DNA of 50,099 nt from JAZDFP01 sp043801445 (GTDB lineage: Bacteria; Planctomycetota; MHYJ01; JACQXL01): NCBI GenBank assembly GCA_043801445.1, contig JAZDMB010000042.1, forward strand, positions 1-50,099, read 5' to 3'. Below the pieces are notes generated by a model. It was given only the letters and a program-made list of their open reading frames with translations, searched no databases and was not told the DNA's origin. Shown piece by piece: positions 1 to 8,808 of the stretch (position 1 is its first letter; each line of letters starts with the position of its first letter). A program made the position numbers and the translations under genes.

Positions 1-248
1 AATCTGATAGTCTCGGAACGTGATTTCTCATTAAGGTAAGAAGAAAGAGTCGGTATAAAAGCGGCGCTCAGGGCTCCTTCGCCAAAAAGCCGGCGGAATA
101 GATTAGGAATAGTAAACGCAAATATAAAAGCATCCCAGACCGGACCAAAAAATCCGGTGCATAATACATCTCTCAAAAACCCCAATAAACGGCTTAAGAA
201 AATACAGGCACTAATAACTCCGGCAGAACCAAGCACGTTCTTTTTCAT
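1..248 (-). CDS. murJ: MurJ/MviN lipid II flippase, N-terminal fragment (runs off window)
   Basis: The complement of the first 248 bases encodes the first 82 residues of a protein that continues beyond the window edge. It starts MKKNVLGSAG and contains SRLLGFLRD, then DAFIFAFTIPNLFRRLFGEG and ALSAAFIPTLSSYL. This is the characteristic first-two-helix signature of the MurJ/MviN family, which flips the peptidoglycan precursor lipid II across the inner membrane. The family is normally about 500 residues, so only about one sixth is visible. The start codon is the ATG at 246-248; no strong ribosome binding site precedes it. An ACGAAT-type inverted repeat (275-347) separates it from the metal ATPase gene upstream. 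The family call is confident; whether the full gene is intact cannot be seen. Confidence 0.88.
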   Translation of the reverse strand, partial: MKKNVLGSAGVISACIFLSRLLGFLRDVLCTGFFGPVWDAFIFAFTIPNLFRRLFGEGALSAAFIPTLSSYLNEKSRSETIR

Positions 249-274
249 AAAAACAGATGTCTTAGAAAATTATA

Positions 275-347
275 AACACGAATCACACGAATAAAACGAA
301 TTACACGAATTATTCGTCTTATTCGTCCCATTTGTGCTATTCGTGTT
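275..347. repeat. ACGAAT-rich imperfect inverted repeat, copy 1
   Basis: The left half is built of ACGAAT motifs every 8-10 bases (ACACGAAT, ACACGAAT, AACGAAT, ACACGAAT). The right half is the mirror image with ATTCGT motifs, ending CTATTCGTGTT. The two halves can fold into a long imperfect hairpin. Related copies lie at 3393-3473 and 13664-13772. It sits between the metal ATPase and murJ, both on the minus strand. Confidence 0.8.
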
Positions 348-360
348 CCTCTTTTCCTGA

Positions 361-2532
361 CTATTTCAATAATCTCAAAGAATTAAAAATAACCGCCAGA
401 GAAGAAAATTGATGGGCTACTGCGCCGAAAACCATATTGTGCTGTTCGTGGACAAACTGCGTAACCAGAACAAGCATAACGATATTATAAGCGATGGCAA
501 AAATAAAATTCTGCCTGATAATAGCAAGAACACGGCGGCTGAGCGAAATAGCATCCGGAATTTTAGTTAAATCGTCACTCATTAGACTAACATTGGCTGC
601 CTCAATAGCCACATCGGAACCAAATGCGCCCATTGCCAGGCCAACGTCAGCTACTGCCAATGCTGGGGCATCGTTGACTCCATCTCCAACCATACCTACT
701 TTAAAACCCTGTTGTTTAAGTTCTTTTATCTTTCCTACTTTATCTTCAGGAAGCATCTGGGCATAATATTCTTCAATACCAACCTCTTTTGAAATAGCTG
801 ATGCCACTTTCTGATTATCGCCGGTAATACAGGCAATTTTCCTAAACCCCATTTGCTTTAATTTCTTAATAGTATCAAAAGCATTGGCTTTAGCAGTATC
901 AGTCAATCCAATAACACCGCAGATTTTCTCATTACGAACGACTAACAAAGTAGTCTTTCCCTGAGATTCTAATTGGGTAACTATCTCTGACACATTCTGA
1001 CTAATACTAATACTTTGGGTCAAAAGCAATCGACTATTACCCGCCAAAACCGTATCATTTTTATATCTTATTTTAACACCGGTGCCCTTAAATAATTCAA
1101 AGTTTTCTGATTCAGGCACAGTAATCTTCAATTCATTGGTTTTCTGAATAATAGCTCTGGCAATCGGATGTTCGGAATGCTTCTCAGCCACTCCTGCCAA
1201 ACAAAGTAATTCCTCTTTAGAGATATTATCCAAAGGCACAATATCAATAACAGTTAGTTTACCTGAAGTCAATGTCCCTGTTTTATCAATGAGTAATGAA
1301 TCAAGGCCGCCTAATGCCTCTAAATATTGTCCGCCTTTAATCAGTATTCCCTGATGGCTGCCATTAGTCAATCCCGCTATCACTGCCGTGGGTGTCGCCA
1401 AGACAAGGGCACACGGACAGGCAACAATGAGAATAGTTATGGCAGTAAAATAATTCATCGTAAGCGCATAGACTAAAATGCTCATTAGAAGAATGAACGG
1501 AACAAAGTAACTGGCATAACGATCGGCTATTCTTTGGATGGGTGCTTTTTGCGACTCGGCTTCCAGGATAAGACGTTTAATAAGAGCAAAACGGGTCTTA
1601 TCACCCGTATGCGTCGCTTTTATCTCAAAAGCGCCGCCTTCATTAATCGTCCCGCTATAAACCTTATCTCCTTCTCTTTTATCTACAGGTAATGATTCAC
1701 CTGTAAGAGTTGACTCATTAACCGCGCCTTCTCCTTTAATGATAACACCATCAACCGGTATCCTGACACCCGGTTTGATTATAACTATATCATCCGGGTT
1801 TACCTCGTCAACCGGAATTTCCAGTTCGGTATTATTGCGCTTAACCAGCGCTGAAATCGGCGCCAGATTCATCAGTTTACTAATCGCCTTTCTGCTCTTT
1901 CGTAATGATACCCGTTCCAATGTCTCGCCGATAATCATAATCATAATAACCATAGCCGCCTCTTTATAGGCGCCTACAATTACCGCGGCGATACTGGCAA
2001 TACTTACCAAGGTGAAAACCGTCAAATCCCTGACCATAAGCGCCTGAATAGCGCCCTTAAAAATAGTATAGCCCCCTATCACAATAACGCTTAAAGAAAG
2101 TATGTCGGACAAATTCAATTTCCAGATAAGCGGATGAGGTGCAATCTTGAGGACGTGTATTATCCAAGCGCTGATTACCAAAGCCGCACACAAAACCATC
2201 TGGATAAAAAACATTCTTTCATTCCAGAATGACTTGGCACGTTCAAAGGCGGTTTCTTTAATAAGATAGCCCGGCTTGGTTATGGCTTTTTTTATCTGTT
2301 CAATATCAACCCGAAACGGGTCATATTTTACCGTTACTTTCTCATCTATGAAATTGACATTAGCGTCTATTACACCGTTAAGATGACATACTGATTTTTC
2401 TATATTGAGGGCGCAGGCAGGACAATGCATCCCGCCAATAGGAATAGTCACCTGAGAACTACTCCCTCCTTTGAGCGGAGCGGAACAATTATCCTTCTCG
2501 GTATGATGATTACAACAACTTTGAGTGCTCAT
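361..2532 (-). CDS. Heavy-metal translocating P1B-type ATPase
   Basis: This 723-residue protein is a complete P1B ATPase that exports transition metals across the inner membrane. It begins with a Cys/His-rich tail (CCNHH near residue 6), then one HMA metal-binding domain with GMHCPAC at 34-40. The membrane core carries the CPC ion-binding motif at residues 372-374, the phosphorylated Asp in DKTGT at 416, a SEHP motif in the nucleotide domain and the hinge GDGVND at 616-621. The last helix region reads VAHQFSS and then NSLRLL, which matches neither the classical Cu(I) nor the classical Zn/Cd signature cleanly, so I do not assign the metal. The gene is monocistronic as far as can be seen and has no metal-responsive regulator next to it. 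Confidence 0.93.
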   Translation of the reverse strand: MSTQSCCNHHTEKDNCSAPLKGGSSSQVTIPIGGMHCPACALNIEKSVCHLNGVIDANVNFIDEKVTVKYDPFRVDIEQIKKAITKPGYLIKETAFERAKSFWNERMFFIQMVLCAALVISAWIIHVLKIAPHPLIWKLNLSDILSLSVIVIGGYTIFKGAIQALMVRDLTVFTLVSIASIAAVIVGAYKEAAMVIMIMIIGETLERVSLRKSRKAISKLMNLAPISALVKRNNTELEIPVDEVNPDDIVIIKPGVRIPVDGVIIKGEGAVNESTLTGESLPVDKREGDKVYSGTINEGGAFEIKATHTGDKTRFALIKRLILEAESQKAPIQRIADRYASYFVPFILLMSILVYALTMNYFTAITILIVACPCALVLATPTAVIAGLTNGSHQGILIKGGQYLEALGGLDSLLIDKTGTLTSGKLTVIDIVPLDNISKEELLCLAGVAEKHSEHPIARAIIQKTNELKITVPESENFELFKGTGVKIRYKNDTVLAGNSRLLLTQSISISQNVSEIVTQLESQGKTTLLVVRNEKICGVIGLTDTAKANAFDTIKKLKQMGFRKIACITGDNQKVASAISKEVGIEEYYAQMLPEDKVGKIKELKQQGFKVGMVGDGVNDAPALAVADVGLAMGAFGSDVAIEAANVSLMSDDLTKIPDAISLSRRVLAIIRQNFIFAIAYNIVMLVLVTQFVHEQHNMVFGAVAHQFSSLAVIFNSLRLLK

Positions 2533-2559
2533 AACTCGAATAATTCACAAATTATGACC

Positions 2560-2615
2560 GTTAGCCTCGCAGTCCCCCCGGGGACGAGAAGCTTACGGCG
2601 GGTTATCCCGCTCCA
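2560..2615. repeat. GC-rich palindromic patch upstream of the metal ATPase
   Basis: A short GC-rich stretch contains CCCCCGGGG and a second dyad formed by GGCGGGTTAT and CCCGCTCC, inside otherwise AT-rich spacer. It resembles the other dispersed GC palindromes in this window but I could not align it to a specific family. It lies in the leader of the ATPase gene. Confidence 0.4.
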
Positions 2616-2698
2616 ATCAACTGCAATAAATGCAAAGCATTTAGGAATAAAGCAGGACATCAGATTATATAACCTATTAATTTAGTGAGGTCAATAAA

Positions 2699-3376
2699 TC
2701 AGAAATAATCCGATTTAATTATCTTATGACAAACGAGTTCAGTAAGAATAATAATATCTTCTAATGGCAGGTAGTGGATGATGCCGGCATCATAAGTGAT
2801 TTTAAGAAGTTCATTATCAAGAACCAAATCTCCCGAAGTATCTTTCCATAATATAAAAGAAACCGACACATTGGGAAGCACCAGCGATTTCAGGCGGGAA
2901 AACCGATTGGTTGTTTCAGTAATATTAAACCCAATCTTTCCAGCCGCTGCAATAAATTCGGATGAGAATTTAATAAATTTATTGACAATCAAATCAATAC
3001 TCCGTGCCTTATAAGTGGGATAGTAAAATGAGGCACCCGGAATATTCTCAAGTGTAACCTCTTCTCTTGCAGGTGCTGTTCCGTCAGCCGTAATCAGATA
3101 ATGTAAAAGCAGTATCTTTTCATTTATCTTTACCTCACGACCTTCGGAAGCAGTCTTATTCTTGCTACCCTGTGCCTGAGGCAGATCCGCCTCTGGCGGA
3201 GATGAAGTAGTTATTTCTTCCCCTCCGTCTTTCACCATAAAGGTCTCACCAAGAAAGTCTATGTATATGATATCACCTTCCAGTCTGGCACTACTATTAA
3301 AGGCTACTTCTTCTAAATTTAATTTAGAGAATTCATCACAAGCCAATTTGTATGATGTTTCGTATGGGGTCTTCAT
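2699..3376 (-). CDS. DUF3786 domain protein
   Basis: The protein has 225 residues from the ATG at 3376. That start (MKTPYETSYK) is preceded by an AGGAAG ribosome binding site. A longer frame continues upstream, but that part is only translated ACGAAT repeat. The features PYETSYKLACDEF, FLGETFMVKDG, a lining of LLLHYLITADGT and a C-terminal HYLPLEDI fit the DUF3786 family of anaerobic bacteria, whose function is unknown. It is sometimes found near corrinoid or metal enzymes; here it sits beside a metal ATPase and opposite an RluA gene. Between about residues 58 and 78 a 57-bp palindromic element (3144-3200) is inserted in frame and adds PPEADLPQAQGSKNKTAS, which is not expected in the family. 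Confidence 0.8.
   Translation of the reverse strand: MKTPYETSYKLACDEFSKLNLEEVAFNSSARLEGDIIYIDFLGETFMVKDGGEEITTSSPPEADLPQAQGSKNKTASEGREVKINEKILLLHYLITADGTAPAREEVTLENIPGASFYYPTYKARSIDLIVNKFIKFSSEFIAAAGKIGFNITETTNRFSRLKSLVLPNVSVSFILWKDTSGDLVLDNELLKITYDAGIIHYLPLEDIIILTELVCHKIIKSDYF
3144..3200 (-). repeat. 57-bp GC palindromic element, copy 1 (in frame inside the DUF3786 gene)
   Basis: This 57-bp element ends in TGCCTGAGGCA and CCGCCTCTGGCGG, two adjacent small palindromes. It matches 20108-20164 at 55 of 57 positions. Here it is translated without a stop as PPEADLPQAQGSKNKTAS. The second copy is read in another frame, which shows that the element, not the peptide, is what is duplicated. Confidence 0.88.
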
Positions 3377-3392
3377 TAAAAATCTTCCTAGG

Positions 3393-3473
3393 AACACGAA
3401 TAAGTCCGAATAGAACGAATAACACGAATCAGAAATTATTCGTGCCATTCGTCAGATTCGTGGGATTCGTGTT
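3393..3473. repeat. ACGAAT-rich imperfect inverted repeat, copy 2
   Basis: The left half carries ACACGAAT, CCGAAT, AACGAAT and ACACGAAT; the right half carries ATTCGTG, ATTCGT, ATTCGTG and ATTCGTGTT. The dyad is long and imperfect. It lies in the gap between the divergent DUF3786 and RluA-type genes and falsely extends the DUF3786 reading frame. Confidence 0.8.
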
Positions 3474-3489
3474 CTCTTTCTATTAATTT

Positions 3490-3553
3490 TCAGGTTTTAG
3501 GTTACAGGTATAAAACTAAACTTTTAACTTGTAACTTGTAACTCTGTAACTAT
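3490..3553. repeat. GTAAC/GTTAC iterated inverted repeat
   Basis: AGGTTACAGGT on the left faces ACTTGTAACTTGTAACTCTG on the right, giving another imperfect hairpin built from short iterated words. It immediately precedes the RluA-type start codon and could affect its leader. Confidence 0.45.
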
Positions 3554-3554
3554 A

Positions 3555-4214
3555 ATGAATTATATGTCCAAATATTCTATCGTATTTGAAGACGACTATA
3601 TAATAGTTGCCAATAAACCATCCGGCTTATTAGTCATTCCTACGCCCAAAGATGAAAAGAATACTCTCACTAACCTGCTCAACGATTATCTTCAGTCAAA
3701 ATCATCTAGTCCTGACAGTGCTAAGGCACACCCCTGCCACCGTTTAGACAGGGACACGTCAGGTTTAATATTATACGCTAAAGGCAAATCTATGCAACAA
3801 AAAATGATGAGCCAATTCCACGATAAAAAAGTTGCGAAGAAATATCTGGCGTTCGTACAGAGGCATCTTAAAAAAGAGAACGGCTCTATTGATTATAGAT
3901 TGGAAGGAAAAGAAGCCATAACGAAATATAGCGTATTGAAATATTACCCTCAAGGTTACAGTTTAGTTGAAGTAGAGCCTATAACCGGCAGGACCAATCA
4001 AATTAGACTGCATTTCAAGATGCTCGGATATCCGATAGTCGGTGAAAGAAAATTTGCCTTTGCTAAAGATTACCGCACAAAATCCAAACGGCTTGCCTTA
4101 CATTCAACTTTCATATCCTTTTATCATCCCGTTACCAATGAAAAGATGTCATTCACTTGCGATATGCCTGATGATATGAAACCGAAATATAACGAAACCA
4201 CAGATGCACACTAA
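3555..4214 (+). CDS. RluA-family RNA pseudouridine synthase
   Basis: This 219-residue enzyme isomerises uridine to pseudouridine in rRNA or tRNA. The catalytic motif HRLDRDTSG is present with the catalytic Asp at residue 65, followed by LILYAKG. Later motifs GRTNQIRLHF and LALHSTF are typical of RluA-type enzymes. There is no N-terminal S4 domain, so it is a minimal form, similar in length to the small single-site RluA-type enzymes. Two ATGs lie close together (3555 and 3564) and neither has a strong ribosome binding site, so the exact start is uncertain. It is convergent with the MetE-like gene, with a CACAGAT repeat between them. The substrate site cannot be inferred. Confidence 0.9.
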   Translation: MNYMSKYSIVFEDDYIIVANKPSGLLVIPTPKDEKNTLTNLLNDYLQSKSSSPDSAKAHPCHRLDRDTSGLILYAKGKSMQQKMMSQFHDKKVAKKYLAFVQRHLKKENGSIDYRLEGKEAITKYSVLKYYPQGYSLVEVEPITGRTNQIRLHFKMLGYPIVGERKFAFAKDYRTKSKRLALHSTFISFYHPVTNEKMSFTCDMPDDMKPKYNETTDAH

Positions 4215-4263
4215 TAAACACAGATAATTAAATTTAATTTTCTCCTCTGTGTCTCTGTGGCTA
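4197..4263. repeat. CACAGAT-type inverted repeat between convergent genes
   Basis: ACCACAGATGCACAC and ACACAGATAA on the left face CTCTGTGTCTCTGTGGCTAA on the right, forming a long imperfect hairpin. It overlaps the last codons of the RluA-type gene and ends just before the 3' end of the MetE-like gene. The convergent position suggests a bidirectional terminator or a neutral insertion site. Related copies are at 27479-27546, 28283-28328 and 29123-29185. Confidence 0.7.
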
Positions 4264-4270
4264 ATTTTAT

Positions 4271-5329
4271 TTACTGTAATGCATTGGAAGTCTTTACCAA
4301 AAGATTCAGCCGTTCTTCTGATTGAATTTCCGAAAGACCTCCCAAACCGCAGGATGGCGTTAAAATAGATTGCCTGAGCAAACGTTCTTTATCCAACCCC
4401 CTTTTTTCCATTATATCTATACCATTTTTTAATCTCAATACCATTTCTTCGGTAGAAGGTGCGTTATCCATCATAATGGATGGAACAATGCCCCAAGCAA
4501 TTATACCGCCGCGGTTGATATATTCATTGAGTTTATCAGAGTATAATAATAATTTATCCATAAAGCCAAAAGCATCAAAATTAAGAATATCAATGGGTGT
4601 TTCTAATATAACCGCCCAATCGGTATTACCGCAACAATGTATGCCGACCAAAACGCCTTCCTTATGAATCTCATTTATAACATCGGTAAGTTGTTTGACC
4701 ACTGTCTCACGGGCCAGAGGAATATAAGCAGACCCATAACCCATCAGATATGGTTCATCCAGAAACATGATTGTTTTAATGCCCAATTTAGCAAATAATT
4801 TAATCTGCCAACGGGCTTTCATTATCAGGCATTTAGTCAACACATCTGATAACAAAGGATGATGCATAATTGCCTTGCCTGATTCATCGGTGATAAGCGC
4901 TCCGAAAGTGATAGGTCCTGTTATCTGTCCCTTGATATAAAAAGGTAATTCTTTTTTAGATTCCTGCCCGACCTGACGCTCGTTCAGGCGGGTAACATGA
5001 CTGATTATTTCATAAAACCCTGCCGCATATTCTTTGGATATCGCAAAATCAGCTAAATCATTAGAGAGATATTTCTCATAAAAATTGGTTATTCCCTTAT
5101 CCAGTTGTGAAGTTTCCGTATCAATATAAAATGTTTTCATTTCCGAGTTAATAACGAAATTAGGCAATCCTTCACTGAATTGAGTCCCCATTCCTTCCAG
5201 AAAACTTCTCCGAGGCAGTTGAGGCCAGAACGGAATTTTATCAAGATATTTAAGAATTAATTGGCATGCTTTTTTAGCATCCGTATGCGGAAGACTGCCA
5301 ATGCCTGTTGGTAAAAAATTAAAATCCAT
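4271..5329 (-). CDS. MetE C-terminal-like methyltransferase (UROD/MetE superfamily)
   Basis: This 352-residue protein has only the catalytic barrel of cobalamin-independent methionine synthase, without the N-terminal half of classical MetE. It begins FLPTGIGSLPHTD, contains IKGQITGPITFG, then GIHCCGNTDW near residue 225 (a His-x-Cys zinc-ligand motif) and TPSCGLGGLSE near 325 (the final zinc Cys). Such short 'core' enzymes in anaerobes have been linked to methionine synthesis with a methyl-corrinoid donor, which would fit a B12-using organism, but other methyl transfers are possible. A 31-bp palindrome (4963-4993) is inserted in frame and supplies RLNERQVGQE. It is divergent from the tRNA and transporter region. 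Confidence 0.82.
   Translation of the reverse strand: MDFNFLPTGIGSLPHTDAKKACQLILKYLDKIPFWPQLPRRSFLEGMGTQFSEGLPNFVINSEMKTFYIDTETSQLDKGITNFYEKYLSNDLADFAISKEYAAGFYEIISHVTRLNERQVGQESKKELPFYIKGQITGPITFGALITDESGKAIMHHPLLSDVLTKCLIMKARWQIKLFAKLGIKTIMFLDEPYLMGYGSAYIPLARETVVKQLTDVINEIHKEGVLVGIHCCGNTDWAVILETPIDILNFDAFGFMDKLLLYSDKLNEYINRGGIIAWGIVPSIMMDNAPSTEEMVLRLKNGIDIMEKRGLDKERLLRQSILTPSCGLGGLSEIQSEERLNLLVKTSNALQ
4963..4993 (+). repeat. 31-bp GC palindromic element (family C), in frame in the MetE-like gene
   Basis: CCTGCCCGACC faces CAGGCGGGT across a short loop. It matches 32361-32391 at about 26 of 31 positions and the complement of 30563-30593 at about 26 of 31. All three copies are within coding sequence. 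Confidence 0.8.
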
Positions 5330-5370
5330 CAGTCAAAGTCTTAGTATTTAAGATTGGTAATATTGGAAAC

Positions 5371-5442
5371 TGGGCCCGGCCCGACTCGAACGGGCAACCA
5401 ACGGATTATGAGTCCGCTGCGCTACCATTGCGCTACGAGCCC
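5371..5442 (-). tRNA. tRNA with CAT anticodon (elongator Met or Ile2)
   Basis: The complement folds into a full cloverleaf of 72 nt: acceptor GGGCTCG/CGGGCCC, D stem GCGC/GCGC, anticodon stem GCGGA/TCCGT around CTCATAA, T stem GCCCG/CGGGC with TTCGAGT, and discriminator A. The CCA end is not encoded. The anticodon is CAT. The 1:72 pair is G-C and the anticodon stem lacks the three G-C pairs of initiators, so it is not tRNA-fMet. Elongator Met and lysidine-modified Ile2 cannot be separated by eye. Confidence 0.93.
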
Positions 5443-5529
5443 AACTCATTTAGTTATATTATAATTGTAATCATAAAAATCAAGATAAGTCATCATTTTT
5501 ATTACTATTATCTAAACAGCTTGTAAAAC

Positions 5530-5557
5530 TTGACAAATTTATTTAAACATTTAATAT
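5530..5557 (+). promoter_or_regulatory. Candidate sigma-70 promoter of the transporter gene
   Basis: TTGACA at 5530-5535 and TAATAT at 5552-5557 are separated by 16 bp in very AT-rich DNA, about 40 bp before the start codon at 5596. A TAGGAG ribosome binding site follows. Confidence 0.55.
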
Positions 5558-5595
5558 TCGTTTTTATTTAATACCATATTTTAGGAGTATATCTT

Positions 5596-6981
5596 ATGTT
5601 AAAATTAAAACATCTAAAAATGGGGCTTTGTTTAATGTTCGTTTTAAGTGGTGTTGTTTTTGCCGGTAACAATACCTCGGGAATAAAAGAATACCTTCCT
5701 TTATGGTCGGTTATTCCTTTTGCTTTGATACTTCTTTCCATTGCAATTATCCCTCTGGTTTTGCCGCACTGGTGGGAGAAAAACTTAAATAAAGGTATCA
5801 TGGCGCTCATTTTCGGATTACCTGTTATAATTTATATCGCAACAATCCATCCTTCCGAATTGCTTGTTACTTTTGAGGATTACATTTCATTTATCATTCT
5901 TTTAGGCGCATTATATATAATAGCCGGTGGTATTCATATCAAAGGCTCTCTGGCCGGCACACCTTTAATAAATACAGTAATGTTGGGAATTGGGGCAATT
6001 ATAGCGAGTTTTATCGGCACGACCGGCGCCTCGATGCTTTTAATCAGACCGCTCATCAAGGCAAATCGCCACCGTCACAATAAAGCTCATATCATTATAT
6101 TCTTTATTTTCATTGTTAGTAATTGCGGCGGATTATTAACGCCGTTAGGAGACCCGCCTCTTTTCATGGGATTCATTAAAGGTGTGCCGTTCTTGTGGAC
6201 ATTACAATTATTACCGCAATGGCTGTTTGTCAACGGTTTGATACTCATTGTATTCAACTTTATGGACCAGTATAAATTCAACAAGGAAGATATTGCCACG
6301 CCCGGCGCGTTGACCGAACAGGTGGAACCAAAACATCCTTTAAGTATTGAAGGGAACAGGAATTTCATCTTCCTCGCCGGTATTGTTGCTACTATTTTTT
6401 GTTCCGGTTATTTCAAATGGCAATATGGCATAAAAGAAGCTTTTATGGTTCTTTTAACAATCTTTTCGCTAACGATTACTAAAAAACATATCTACAAAGA
6501 AAATGAATTTACTTTCAAACCAATCATTGAGGTAGCAGTATTATTTGCCGGTATTTTTGCCACGATGATACCAGCCTTGCTGGTACTGAATCAACGGGGA
6601 AGCGAATTGGGCTTGACAAAAGCCTGGCATTTCTTCTGGGCTACAGGCAGTCTTTCCAGTTTCCTCGATAATACTCCGACATATTTAACAATCACCGCCA
6701 CAGCCAGCGGTTTACTTGGAGTAGATATCACAAAACATGCGGCTGATTATGCTGGTGCCATGCTTTTAACCGGACTTGGTTCAACATATTTGATTGCAAT
6801 ATCCTGCGGCGCGGTCTTTATGGGAGCAACTACTTATATCGGTAATGGACCTAATTTTATGGTTAAGGCAATTGCTGAAGAATCGCATATCAAAATGCCA
6901 TCATTCTTTGGCTATATGCTTTATTCTATCCTAATACTCATCCCGATTTTTATACTGACCACATTTGTTTTCTTCAGATAA
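5596..6981 (+). CDS. CitMHS/NhaD-like membrane transporter (putative Na+/H+ antiporter)
   Basis: This 461-residue integral membrane protein has a cleavable-looking N-terminal hydrophobic segment ending VVFAGN and then about ten hydrophobic segments. The conserved cores are GTTGASMLLIRP near residue 140, SNCGGLLTPLGDPPLFMGF near 180, and the C-terminal pair FLDNTPTYLT and GNGPNFMVKAIAE. These two pseudo-symmetric signature regions are those of the ion-transporter/CitMHS-like family usually annotated as sodium:proton antiporter. Ion and substrate are not proved by sequence. A TAGGAG ribosome binding site lies before the ATG. The gene stands alone between a tRNA and the convergent PQQ-propeller gene. 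Confidence 0.87.
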   Translation: MLKLKHLKMGLCLMFVLSGVVFAGNNTSGIKEYLPLWSVIPFALILLSIAIIPLVLPHWWEKNLNKGIMALIFGLPVIIYIATIHPSELLVTFEDYISFIILLGALYIIAGGIHIKGSLAGTPLINTVMLGIGAIIASFIGTTGASMLLIRPLIKANRHRHNKAHIIIFFIFIVSNCGGLLTPLGDPPLFMGFIKGVPFLWTLQLLPQWLFVNGLILIVFNFMDQYKFNKEDIATPGALTEQVEPKHPLSIEGNRNFIFLAGIVATIFCSGYFKWQYGIKEAFMVLLTIFSLTITKKHIYKENEFTFKPIIEVAVLFAGIFATMIPALLVLNQRGSELGLTKAWHFFWATGSLSSFLDNTPTYLTITATASGLLGVDITKHAADYAGAMLLTGLGSTYLIAISCGAVFMGATTYIGNGPNFMVKAIAEESHIKMPSFFGYMLYSILILIPIFILTTFVFFR

Positions 6982-7212
6982 TCCAACCTATTAAGAAATG
7001 ATATCTAATCGATAGAATATATTGCTCTAAATACTTACTGAACCGCTTCATTCATGAATACCTTACGACATTGACATTCTGCTGTGACAAGATAACCCGA
7101 CGTAATGCTCTCGCCCCGATATTCAGCGGGCCTACAAAAATAACGGACATAAATTATGAATTATTCGGGCTAAAGTATTAACCGCAATATGCAATTGGGA
7201 AAAGATTAATAA
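6982..7212. other. Intergenic spacer, no gene seen
   Basis: This 231-bp gap between convergent genes has no credible reading frame or tRNA. It contains a GC-richer patch around 7090-7135 (CCCGACG, CTCGCCCCGATATTC, GCGGGCC) reminiscent of the dispersed palindromes but without a clear dyad. No obvious intrinsic terminator was seen. Confidence 0.5.
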
Positions 7213-8808
7213 TTATTCTTTAACAGAAAAGATATAACCATCAGAAGTTGCGAGATAAACCGTATTTTCCTCTAAATCACCATAACGGAGAGGAAAAATT
7301 GATAAATTATATTTCTCCTTTATTTGAGGTCGAGGAGCTATTCGAATTGTATTATCATCTGTAGACTGTTTGTTTAATACTGAATAAAGAGTTAGATTAT
7401 CAACCCCTATAACATAAGTATAGAATAAGCCTCTGATAAGAAGAGATTTACCCTCTTCAAATTTCCATATTGGTTTTGCTTTCCTTAATATTTTTTCCCT
7501 CTCTGGATTATCATTATCCTTGACGAAAACTGTTAGTGCATTAAGCGCATAAAGACCATTTTTATCGCTGTAAACATATAACGTTTTACTACTATCAATC
7601 TTATCTGCAGCCGGGTTACTAACATTCGTTCCACTCACAGCCTGATTTTTATCCAGGATAATTGGAGAAGTAATAGGCCTGCCGGTTTCAAATTTCCATA
7701 GTAAAATACCGGCGTAACGGTCTATGGCATAAACAGCAAAATCTGTAGACCCGACATACAGTATATCATCATCTAATATCATATCGGTTTTAATGGCTTT
7801 CTCTGTCGGATAAGTCCATAATAACTTTTTCAGCATTGTATCATAAGCGTAAACCTTTCCATCAGATGAACCAAAATAAATTATAAGATTCTCATACAAA
7901 GGGGTCGTCACAATAGACTCTTCAGCTCTAAACCAATCCTTCTCATATTTCAATGCTGAATCAATCTGATAAACTCTATTATAATCCAATGCACCAATAA
8001 AAACAGAAGCAATTGTAGCGCAAGGAACTGTGGAAGGAATAAATGGCAACCGATTTTGCCAGATAACATTACCATTAGAACGGTCTATGCAGTAGATCGA
8101 ACCATTACATGTTAAATAAATTACGTCTTTTGACCGTAAAGATAAGTATTCTTCTTTAAAAGAATCCAGTAATCTTTTCAATGATTTAACTTTATCTTCA
8201 TCCCTTCCTTTGCTTTTATTCTCATTAGTAATTTCTTTTTCTGTATCATTGATGGACTTTTTTAGTTCAGACTCTTTTTTCGGCAAATCTGCTACCGTTG
8301 AAATAAAGAAGTCAGTCGGGCCGGGTAATTGTGATTGCCATTGTCTAAAACCTGTTTTGGTGCTGACGCTATAAAGCCTATGGGCATCGGTTTCCACATA
8401 AAGAGAATCACCACGCCTGACTAATTTGCGTATTTTTTCATCACCAAACACCGCTTCCCATAAAATCTTCTTGAAAGGCAAATTTTTTTGTATATAATTG
8501 CGATAATATTCTAACGTTTTTACGTTCGCCATCTCTGAGCCGTATGCCGATACCTTTTCCACTTTTTTATGGGTTTTAATCATGCCGCAGGAACAAATCA
8601 CCGCAATCATTAATACTGCTATAAATGTTATCACTATCGGAAAATTATTAGATTTTCCATATCTCCAAATTCCAATCAAATATGATTCTAAACCACCGGT
8701 ATTCCTCCCGCCAGCCCGCCCTCGGCTTCGCCTCGGCGAGGCCGGGGAGACGAGGTTCGCCACAGACGACTTTTTGCTTAATGGAAAAAACAAATCTATA
8801 ATCTTCAT
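7213..8808 (-). CDS. Membrane-anchored PQQ-like beta-propeller protein
   Basis: The protein has 531 residues. A hydrophobic segment, PIVITFIAVLMIAVICSCG, lies near residues 58-76 and would anchor it, leaving the rest outside the cytoplasm. The body has repeated propeller blades of the PQQ type, recognisable by YCIDRSNGNVIWQNRL, VYAYDTMLKKLLWTYP, VYAIDRYAGILLWKFETG and LYALNALTVF. Between the first blades is a charged, probably coiled-coil insertion (about residues 170-210). Such proteins are often scaffold lipoproteins such as BamB or periplasmic dehydrogenase-like propellers; no catalytic residues are evident, so a binding or scaffold role is more likely. Residues about 18-37 (SPASPRRSRGRAGG) come from an in-frame GC palindrome at 8706-8757, before the membrane anchor. 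Confidence 0.83.
   Translation of the reverse strand: MKIIDLFFPLSKKSSVANLVSPASPRRSRGRAGGRNTGGLESYLIGIWRYGKSNNFPIVITFIAVLMIAVICSCGMIKTHKKVEKVSAYGSEMANVKTLEYYRNYIQKNLPFKKILWEAVFGDEKIRKLVRRGDSLYVETDAHRLYSVSTKTGFRQWQSQLPGPTDFFISTVADLPKKESELKKSINDTEKEITNENKSKGRDEDKVKSLKRLLDSFKEEYLSLRSKDVIYLTCNGSIYCIDRSNGNVIWQNRLPFIPSTVPCATIASVFIGALDYNRVYQIDSALKYEKDWFRAEESIVTTPLYENLIIYFGSSDGKVYAYDTMLKKLLWTYPTEKAIKTDMILDDDILYVGSTDFAVYAIDRYAGILLWKFETGRPITSPIILDKNQAVSGTNVSNPAADKIDSSKTLYVYSDKNGLYALNALTVFVKDNDNPEREKILRKAKPIWKFEEGKSLLIRGLFYTYVIGVDNLTLYSVLNKQSTDDNTIRIAPRPQIKEKYNLSIFPLRYGDLEENTVYLATSDGYIFSVKE
8706..8757. repeat. GC palindromic element inside the PQQ-propeller gene
   Basis: A 52-bp GC-rich block with nested dyads (CCTCGGCTTCGCCTCGGCG, GAGGCCGGGGAGACGAGG) sits in an AT-rich gene start. 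It is translated in frame as an Arg/Ser/Pro-rich peptide. The contrast in base composition with the flanks supports insertion. Confidence 0.7.

Noticed and set aside
275..347. Insertion-sequence ends.
   Set aside because: There is no transposase and the arms are iterated words, not fixed terminal repeats.
5371..5442. Initiator tRNA-Met.
   Set aside because: The 1:72 pair is G-C and the anticodon stem lacks the three consecutive G-C pairs of initiators.
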